12,832 nt of DNA from an uncultured Roseburia sp. GTDB taxonomy: Bacteria > Bacillota > Clostridia > Lachnospirales > Lachnospiraceae. The notes below the pieces were generated by a model, which saw only the letters and a program-made list of their open reading frames with translations, made no database searches and had not been told where the DNA came from. The DNA lies in the NCBI GenBank assembly GCA_947564765.1, contig CANODN010000030.1, forward strand, positions 1 to 12,832, in the 5' to 3' direction. Made by a program: the position numbers and the translations under genes. Below are positions 8,226 to 12,832 of this stretch, piece by piece (the stretch's first letter is position 1; the number at the start of each line of letters is the position of its first letter).

Positions 8226-9818
8226 TTATTTTAAAATAACACGATTCGGCGTCGTCGCAAAGCTATAAACTTTAACTCCCTCTGAAATCATGGTACGCAC
8301 ATTCTGCGGATTGTCATAAGCGCCTGTCATATCCTGCATCATCGAAACCGGTGCATCAAAAAACGCCCCTTTTGCCCCGACCTGCGTATAAAAATCCGAT
8401 TTCAGAACGCAGTTTCCGTGATCCGGCATCTGTATATAGTCCGACTTCAGGGATGCGCCGCAGGTTTCCAGAAGATAATCCCCGACAGTCTCCCCTGTAT
8501 CAGAACAAAACAGCATCGATTCCTGATCTGCCCTGACCTGAAAAACAAGGGCTCCATCATTTACCGGATCATCCGACCCTTCCCTGATAAGATCATCATA
8601 TGCGTGAAACACCTGAAATCCAAGCCCTTCTATTTCAAAAGCATCCCCGGCATGCAGCTCCCTTAATTCCGGAATCTCCATACTCCTCCACTGTTCGTAT
8701 ACATTGGTTTCTCCTTTGGGGTCCTCCGAAGAAAACACCTGCGCTCCCTTCATTTCCGGAGCATAAACCCGGTCAATTTGAATCTTTTTGGGCTTTTGGT
8801 ATATTTTCATAAAAGCGCCTGCATGTTCTCCATGGGGATGTGTAACGATCCATGCATCTACATGCCCGCCCAATGCTTTGATCTGCTTGCGGACATAAGG
8901 AACATCCTCCGCCCTTCCTCCGTCGATGACAATCAGATGCCCTTTGTTATCCTGTATCGTATAAAAGGTAAGCGGCGCTCCGTCCGCCCCTCCGTATTGG
9001 GTAATCAGCCATTCATTTTCATAATCATCATCCTTTGCGTCACGCCGGTAAACCGTATAAGCGCCGTTGTCACCCACAACCGAATATCCGCAGGCCTCCA
9101 GTGCCTCTGCAGTCTCTTTGCCCGGCGGATACGCCAGATAATTGCAGTTTTCCATAGCCGCATACCACGCAAGGGCTTCCCAGTCCTTATCCTCACTGCT
9201 CATAATCCGAAAAATCTGTGCGTCATTTTCGTTTTCTGTCCTGCCGGTCCGAATCGTTTCCATACCATAGGGCATGAGAATCTGCGCATCATACTGACGG
9301 ACAAAAGAAACCAGACTGTTTTCTACAATCAGCTTCTTGCGGTCAATCCCGTTTGCAGCCGCATCCTTTTCTATTATATCACAAATATCCACTACATCCT
9401 GCGGCAGCTTATAATCATTCTGCTTCCTGCTAAAAATCGTACTGTTATAGACAACGGAGCCTGTCATGCCCACCACAAGGAGCATTACAAAAAGCAGCAG
9501 ATACCGCCTCTTTTTTTCCTCTGTCTGCATAATTACCAGCACAGCCGTATAAGCGGTTATAATCACGGACGGCAACAGCCAGAACATTCTCCAGTATACC
9601 GTTTCTTCAATACACACTTCCATAATTATTTTTGCCGTCACCGGACAAAAGCATATCACAAAAAACAAAAGGGTATATCCCAAAAATACATAGCGTTTTT
9701 CTTTGTCCCTCTTCTGCACCAGAAGATAAATCAGACAGGCAAAAAACAGAGCCATCTGCATGCCGGTGCCATTATAATCATGATACATGGACATCACAAC
9801 ATCTAAAATCTCTCTCAA
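8226..9818 (-). CDS. Membrane protein with extracytoplasmic metallo-beta-lactamase-fold domain (TTG start)
   Basis: A 530-residue protein in three parts. Residues 1-125 hold four membrane helices (about 20-36, 44-64, 76-97, 106-125); the basic clusters KRDKEKR (36-42) and EKKRRY (101-106) on alternate loops place everything after helix 4 outside. Residues 130-260 form a soluble domain ending 'GAYTVYRR'. Residues 270-530 are an MBL-fold domain of the ComEC-like type: 'VIDGG' (297-301), 'VTHPHGEHAGAF' (325-336, H327, H329, H332), 'VNDGALVF' (419-426), 'LFCSDTGE' (436-443, D440) and 'MPDHGN' (464-469). The usual Asp of HxHxDH is Glu331. The likely activity is metal-dependent hydrolysis, perhaps of a phosphodiester, but the substrate is unknown. 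The TTG at 9818 is preferred because GGGAGG (9825-9830) ends six bases before it; the first in-frame ATG is eight codons further in, too far from that site. Confidence 0.82.
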   Translation of the reverse strand: MREILDVVMSMYHDYNGTGMQMALFFACLIYLLVQKRDKEKRYVFLGYTLLFFVICFCPVTAKIIMEVCIEETVYWRMFWLLPSVIITAYTAVLVIMQTEEKKRRYLLLFVMLLVVGMTGSVVYNSTIFSRKQNDYKLPQDVVDICDIIEKDAAANGIDRKKLIVENSLVSFVRQYDAQILMPYGMETIRTGRTENENDAQIFRIMSSEDKDWEALAWYAAMENCNYLAYPPGKETAEALEACGYSVVGDNGAYTVYRRDAKDDDYENEWLITQYGGADGAPLTFYTIQDNKGHLIVIDGGRAEDVPYVRKQIKALGGHVDAWIVTHPHGEHAGAFMKIYQKPKKIQIDRVYAPEMKGAQVFSSEDPKGETNVYEQWRSMEIPELRELHAGDAFEIEGLGFQVFHAYDDLIREGSDDPVNDGALVFQVRADQESMLFCSDTGETVGDYLLETCGASLKSDYIQMPDHGNCVLKSDFYTQVGAKGAFFDAPVSMMQDMTGAYDNPQNVRTMISEGVKVYSFATTPNRVILK

Positions 9819-9824
9819 TCTATA

Positions 9825-9830
9825 CCTCCC
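9825..9830 (-). promoter_or_regulatory. Ribosome binding site that decides a TTG start
   Basis: GGGAGG on the minus strand lies six bases before the TTG at 9818-9816 and just after the TAA of the upstream gene (9835-9833). No in-frame ATG lies at a workable distance, so the site argues for TTG initiation of the MBL-domain membrane protein. Confidence 0.75.
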
Positions 9831-9832
9831 TG

Positions 9833-10927
9833 TTATCGGATCATCAGATAAATTCCTGCACAGAGCAGATTAGGAAGACAACACAGTACCGTATCGGCAA
9901 GAGGCCGTATGCGCTTTTGCCTCCATGCGGCTAAAATCCCCAATATGCCCAGCATAATGGCTCCCAGCATAATCCCCATAGAGGAAACCATGCAGCAGGC
10001 ACACATTAGAAAAAACAAAAGCACCCGGTCTGCACCTTTGCCGCCTTGCGAATCGAAAAAAATCCGCAGTGCCATATACAAAATCATGGGCAGTAATATA
10101 CCTGCCAGAATTGCTTTCCCCTGCCAGAGACGAATCAGCAGAAACAATCCACTTGTCCGTTCGCTGTATGCAGAAAATATGTGCAGTGCAGATACCAGTA
10201 TCAAAAAATACCCTAATTTTTCCATATCACAGGAAAACAAAATTCTTCCCAGCAAGGTATAAACCCCGTAGGAAAGCAATAAAAACAAAATCATAAATAC
10301 CATGTGTGCTATGATCGCCGGATGTATTTCTGTCATTTTCGATATAGCCGCCGTAAATGCATAAAACGGCGATAAAACATATCTGGACGGAAGCTTCTCA
10401 TATAAGGTTCCGGTGTAAGGACTGTAAGCAAAAACCATATCCGTCGCAAGGGATGTAGCTGCCGACGCCACGAAAAACGCATCATCGGAGTTGTGATACT
10501 GATAGCGGACATAGACAAAAACCTGTCCCGCAATCACCAGAAGCTGCGCCCAGATACAGGCTGTAAAGCTTTGCACAGCTTGTTTGATATTTCCGGCAAT
10601 CACCGGTATCCGCCTGAAATGCAGCGCCAATGAAACAGCGGAAACCGCAAACAGGATTCCCCCATACAAATACACCAAAAGTGATAAAGACTGACGCAGA
10701 AAAATCAACGGCAAAGCTATGATTTCAAACAAGCCGAACATAATCACATAACCTGCTGCCATATGCATCAGAATATTGTTTTTCTCATAATGTATACCCT
10801 CCGGGCATCCCGGTATGCCACACTCCTGCGGAGTGGTCTCATAATGTATAAATCCTGTATAAAAAAGTCCCAGTAAAAACGGAACTGCCCCCAGAACAAC
10901 TGCAGACAATACCACACTCTTTATCAT
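9833..10927 (-). CDS. DUF6077-like polytopic membrane protein, possible GT-C glycosyltransferase core
   Basis: A 364-residue protein with about ten membrane segments. An outward loop after the fourth helix carries 'YHNSDDAFFVAS' (144-155), an acidic motif of the sort used by GT-C transferases, and 'RLWQGKAILAGILLP' (266-280) is a further marker I associate with DUF6077 proteins of Clostridia. It ends right after a helix ('CCLPNLLCAGIYLMIR') without the soluble tail that such proteins often have; that kind of tail begins in the next gene, 14 bases downstream. It may be an extracytoplasmic transferase that uses the lipid-phosphate sugar made by the first two genes of the operon, but this is inferred from context and the acidic motif. 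The ATG at 10927 has AAAGG eight bases upstream and follows the GtrA-like gene by 14 bases. Family assignment is from memory of motifs. Confidence 0.72.
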   Translation of the reverse strand: MIKSVVLSAVVLGAVPFLLGLFYTGFIHYETTPQECGIPGCPEGIHYEKNNILMHMAAGYVIMFGLFEIIALPLIFLRQSLSLLVYLYGGILFAVSAVSLALHFRRIPVIAGNIKQAVQSFTACIWAQLLVIAGQVFVYVRYQYHNSDDAFFVASAATSLATDMVFAYSPYTGTLYEKLPSRYVLSPFYAFTAAISKMTEIHPAIIAHMVFMILFLLLSYGVYTLLGRILFSCDMEKLGYFLILVSALHIFSAYSERTSGLFLLIRLWQGKAILAGILLPMILYMALRIFFDSQGGKGADRVLLFFLMCACCMVSSMGIMLGAIMLGILGILAAWRQKRIRPLADTVLCCLPNLLCAGIYLMIR

Positions 10928-10941
10928 TCTTCTGCCTTTCT

Positions 10942-11457
10942 CTATTTATATGCCCAGAATTTATTGATCAGAAAATTAATCGGAACTCCAATCGTCATAT
11001 TAATAATGGGCGCTATATATTTTGACATATGAAAAACATCCACCCAAAGCACCATTAAAAAGCTGTTCAAAAACAATCCTGTAAACGAATAGGTAATAAA
11101 TGTCTTAACCAATGTTCCGAAAACGGAACGGTGTTCGCCTTCTTTTTCCTTAAATACATATTTATTATTCCAGAAAAAGGCCCATAATACACTGATTACA
11201 AATCCCAGTACCGTAGCAATCAGATAATCGTACTTGTCCCACAAACCGATCACATGCAAAAACAGCATAGCGCCTACATAAACCACGTAGTTGACGATGG
11301 TATTGCTGACGCCTACCATTCCAAACCGCACAAGCTGCAAGAAGGACTGTTCCCCTTCCTTTGTCATTTCTTTATGCATCATTTGAAAAAGCAGATGAAT
11401 ACACCAAAGGGATGCCTTTTCCACAGGTTTCCATAACCAGATTTTGATATTATTCAT
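10942..11457 (-). CDS. GtrA-family membrane protein (polyprenyl-phosphate-sugar flippase candidate)
   Basis: A 171-residue protein. After a cytoplasmic N-terminus of about 40 residues it has four hydrophobic segments (about 44-68, 77-97, 115-137 and 145-163) with the family marks 'RFGMVGVSNTIVNY' (44-57), 'WNNKYVFKEK' (96-105) and 'NFLINKFWAY' (161-170). GtrA-like proteins are thought to move an undecaprenyl-phosphate sugar across the membrane so that an outer-face transferase can use it. The placement supports this: the ATG lies eight bases inside the end of the GtrB-like gene, so the pair is translationally coupled, and a GT-C-like membrane protein follows after 14 bases. An AGGA site sits about ten bases before the ATG. 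Length and motifs are normal for the family. The transported sugar is not known. Confidence 0.92.
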   Translation of the reverse strand: MNNIKIWLWKPVEKASLWCIHLLFQMMHKEMTKEGEQSFLQLVRFGMVGVSNTIVNYVVYVGAMLFLHVIGLWDKYDYLIATVLGFVISVLWAFFWNNKYVFKEKEGEHRSVFGTLVKTFITYSFTGLFLNSFLMVLWVDVFHMSKYIAPIINMTIGVPINFLINKFWAYK

Positions 11458-12403
11458 GACTCTCTGTTCCTGATCTTTCTATATTTGTCTCTTTACAGAT
11501 ATAAATGGGGCGTTTCTTCACCTCAAGATATGTCTTGGCCAGATATGATCCCAGTATACCGATGCATAAAAGCTGTATGCCTCCCAGAAACATCATAATA
11601 CATACCATAGAAGGCCAGCCGAAGGCAGAACCTCCGTATAATATCTGCCGGACAATAATAAATACAATGGCTGCAGCGGCAATAAAACACATCATTACCC
11701 CCAAAAATGCAGCAATGGATAACGGCATAGTGGAGAATGCCACGATCCCGTCAATCGAATATAAAAACAATTTCCAGAAAGACCATTTCGTCTCTCCGGC
11801 CACCCGTTCTACATTTTGAAATTCCAGCCATTTTGTCTCAAATCCAACCCATCCAAACAGACCTTTGGAAAAACGATTATACTCTCCCATTTCCAAAAGC
11901 GCATTGACAAAGGAACGGTTCATCAAACGGTAATCTCTGGCCCCGTCCACAATATCTGCTTTGGAAATACGATTCATGATACGATAAAAATTCCGTGCAA
12001 AAAAGGACCGGATCGGCGGTTCTCCCTTCCGGTTCACTCTCCTCGTAGCAACAGAATCATAGCCTTCCTCTACAATAGCATAATACATATCAGGCAGCAG
12101 CGACGGCGGGTCCTGCAGATCTGCATCCATAATTGCCGTCAGATCTCCGTCCGAATAGGAAAGTCCTGCATAAATCGCCGCTTCTTTTCCGAAATTTCTG
12201 GAAAAAGAAATATATTTCACCCGTGTATCCTTCTCTGCCAGCTCTTTGATGACCTCAAGGGTTCTGTCCTTTGAACCGTCATTGACAAACAACAATTCAA
12301 ATTCGACATCCGCCATCTGACGCATCACCTTTTGCATTTCTTCGTAAAAATAATGCAATGCCGCTTCTTCATTATAACATGGAATAATTGATGTTAGTTT
12401 CAT
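11450..12403 (-). CDS. GtrB/DPM1-like polyprenyl-phosphate glycosyltransferase
   Basis: The first gene of the operon encodes a 317-residue GT2 enzyme. Visible blocks: 'TSIIPCYNEE' (4-13), 'FVNDGSKDRT' (39-48), 'FSRNFGKEAA' (67-76), the metal-binding 'MDADLQDPP' (92-100), 'GARDYRLM' (154-161), 'RFSKGLFGWVG' (177-187) and 'AGETKWSFWKL' (202-212). Two membrane helices follow (about 225-251 and 264-291). This is the layout of GtrB and related undecaprenyl-phosphate glucosyl or mannosyl transferases, which charge undecaprenyl phosphate with one sugar at the cytoplasmic face. The next gene is GtrA-like and overlaps it by eight bases, the classical partner arrangement. The ATG at 12403 has AAAGGA (12411-12416) seven bases upstream and lies about 43 bases from the predicted transcription start. 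Donor sugar cannot be told from sequence. Complete and intact. Confidence 0.93.
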   Translation of the reverse strand: MKLTSIIPCYNEEAALHYFYEEMQKVMRQMADVEFELLFVNDGSKDRTLEVIKELAEKDTRVKYISFSRNFGKEAAIYAGLSYSDGDLTAIMDADLQDPPSLLPDMYYAIVEEGYDSVATRRVNRKGEPPIRSFFARNFYRIMNRISKADIVDGARDYRLMNRSFVNALLEMGEYNRFSKGLFGWVGFETKWLEFQNVERVAGETKWSFWKLFLYSIDGIVAFSTMPLSIAAFLGVMMCFIAAAAIVFIIVRQILYGGSAFGWPSMVCIMMFLGGIQLLCIGILGSYLAKTYLEVKKRPIYICKETNIERSGTESHE

Positions 12404-12410
12404 TTCTGTA

Positions 12411-12416
12411 TCCTTT
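12411..12416 (-). promoter_or_regulatory. Ribosome binding site of the first operon gene
   Basis: AAAGGA on the minus strand, seven bases before the ATG at 12403. It is the only purine-rich site at the right distance and fixes this start. Confidence 0.7.
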
Positions 12417-12452
12417 ATAGTTTGTTCTTCTTTATCCCTTTGAAATTATTTT

Positions 12453-12481
12453 ATTATACCGTCAAAACCCAAGTATGTCAA
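12453..12481 (-). promoter_or_regulatory. Sigma-A promoter of the polysaccharide operon
   Basis: On the minus strand the -35 hexamer TTGACA (12481-12476) and the -10 hexamer TATAAT (12458-12453) both match consensus and are separated by exactly 17 bases. Transcription should start near 12446, giving a 5' leader of about 43 bases before the ATG at 12403. No other promoter of this quality was noticed within the operon, so this one may drive all eleven genes. The match is seen directly; activity is inferred. Confidence 0.9.
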
Positions 12482-12488
12482 ATAAAGG

Positions 12489-12531
12489 AAAAAGCTCCTT
12501 CGGCAATTCTCACTGCCTTTGGAGCTTTTTT
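12489..12531. terminator. Rho-independent terminator, symmetrical (A-tract and T-tract)
   Basis: AAAAAGCTCC (12489-12498) pairs perfectly with GGAGCTTTTT (12521-12530). An inner GGCA (12502-12505) pairs with TGCC (12514-12517) across an eight-base loop, leaving a 3-by-3 internal loop. An A-run on one side and a T-run on the other make it usable in both directions. It ends seven bases before the -35 box of the operon promoter, so it could insulate that promoter from leftward read-through. No gene that ends at it is visible on either strand inside the window. Confidence 0.8.
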
Positions 12532-12595
12532 CATCTGTCAAATGGGATTCTTTTTATGTCCGCTGCTAAAAATATGTTTATTTTCCCTGATTTTA

Positions 12596-12622
12596 TGCAA
12601 GGTTTTCATGAAAATCCCTGCA
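12596..12622. repeat. Imperfect inverted repeat, possible operator or weak terminator
   Basis: A 27-base dyad: outer TGCA and TGCA, then a GG/CC pairing, and an inner perfect 12-base palindrome TTTTCATGAAAA (12603-12614). One arm carries one extra base. On the plus strand it is followed by C and five T (12624-12628), so it could be a weak rightward terminator. The palindromic centre would also suit a dimeric repressor of the plus-strand gene at 12692. The rest of 12532-12691 shows only a TATAGT (12651-12656) without a convincing -35 partner. Confidence 0.4.
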
Positions 12623-12691
12623 CTTTTTCCTATGACTGTCTCAATTCAGATATAGTAGTGAAAACAGTTCATTATTCAGGAGGTATTTATT

Positions 12692-12832
12692 ATGAATCTC
12701 ACCAGTGTATTAGACTATGTTATTGCAATTACAGGCATTCTGATTATTGTGGTCAGCTTTGCCTGGAATATTTATGAAGTATTTCTTCTCCATTCTTGCC
12801 TTGATTCCTTTCTTTATTTACGGATTAGTTTT
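12692..12832 (+). CDS. Start of a membrane protein, unidentified, cut by right window edge
   Basis: Forty-seven codons are open to the window end, starting at an ATG that has a strong CAGGAGGT ribosome site about seven bases upstream. The product begins MNLTSVLDYVIAITG and continues as one strongly hydrophobic helix (about residues 8-27), so it is a membrane or secreted protein. It is transcribed away from the polysaccharide operon. From about residue 28 the reading frame becomes less membrane-like, while another frame starting at the ATG at 12774 gives a new hydrophobic run (MKYFFSILALIPFFIYGLV). Either a second overlapping gene begins there or the sequence has a shift. No family is recognisable from so short a piece. 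Confidence 0.5.
   Translation, partial: MNLTSVLDYVIAITGILIIVVSFAWNIYEVFLLHSCLDSFLYLRISF

Noticed and set aside
8778..9806. A 342-codon open frame on the plus strand, opposite the MBL membrane protein
   Set aside because: Its product is rich in His, Cys, Ile and Arg in a pattern typical of antisense reading, it has no recognisable domain, and the opposite strand has clear MBL motifs and a good ribosome site.
12422..12777. Two overlapping plus-strand frames of 77 and 100 codons in the intergenic region
   Set aside because: They run through the operon promoter and the terminator hairpin, have no proper ribosome site and read as low-complexity non-coding translation.
1..12832. CRISPR arrays, tRNA or rRNA genes, insertion sequences, attachment sites
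   Set aside because: None was seen on reading both strands: no regularly spaced repeats, no transposase or integrase motifs and no obvious structured RNA gene.

Overview
The window looks like chromosomal DNA of a Gram-positive anaerobe of the class Clostridia, most likely a gut Lachnospiraceae. This rests on moderate GC content, strong AGGAGG-type ribosome sites, a consensus sigma-A promoter and the style of the proteins: RgpF-like two-domain GT2 enzymes, DUF6077-like membrane proteins, and an initiating sugar transferase that starts with membrane helices. No species can be named from the sequence alone.

Positions 1-12403 form one continuous minus-strand operon for a cell-surface polysaccharide, read right to left. 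The genes overlap or are separated by 1-25 bases. In transcription order they are: a GtrB/DPM1-like polyprenyl-phosphate glycosyltransferase (11450-12403); a GtrA-family membrane protein (10942-11457); a DUF6077-like polytopic protein (9833-10927); a membrane protein with an apparently extracytoplasmic metallo-beta-lactamase-fold domain (8226-9818, TTG start); a second large GT-C-like polytopic protein (6421-8214); two paralogous two-domain GT2 transferases (4538-6406 and 2805-4529); a Wzx-type flippase (1550-2779); another DPM1-like glycosyltransferase (598-1548); a 67-residue zinc-ribbon protein (398-601); and the N-terminus of a polyprenyl-phosphate sugar-phosphate transferase cut by the left edge (1-385).

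The promoter at 12453-12481 has perfect -35 and -10 hexamers with a 17-bp spacer. It abuts a strong, bidirectionally shaped terminator hairpin at 12489-12531. To the right lie a second dyad (12596-12622) and the start of a plus-strand membrane-protein ORF (12692 to the edge).

Inferred teamwork: the sugar-phosphate transferase starts a repeat unit on undecaprenyl phosphate, the GT2 enzymes extend it in the cytoplasm, and the flippase exports it. In parallel, GtrB and GtrA would make and present a lipid-monophosphate sugar for a GT-C-like enzyme that decorates the glycan outside the cell. No clear Wzy polymerase or chain-length regulator is visible; these may lie beyond the left edge or be hidden among the unassigned membrane proteins.

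The points most worth a second look are: (i) the two RgpF-like paralogues, which have each lost the acidic catalytic motifs of a different one of their two GT2 domains; (ii) the membrane protein carrying an outward-facing MBL domain with a changed metal motif; and (iii) signs that one GT-C-like protein is split over two genes while its neighbour is a single chain.
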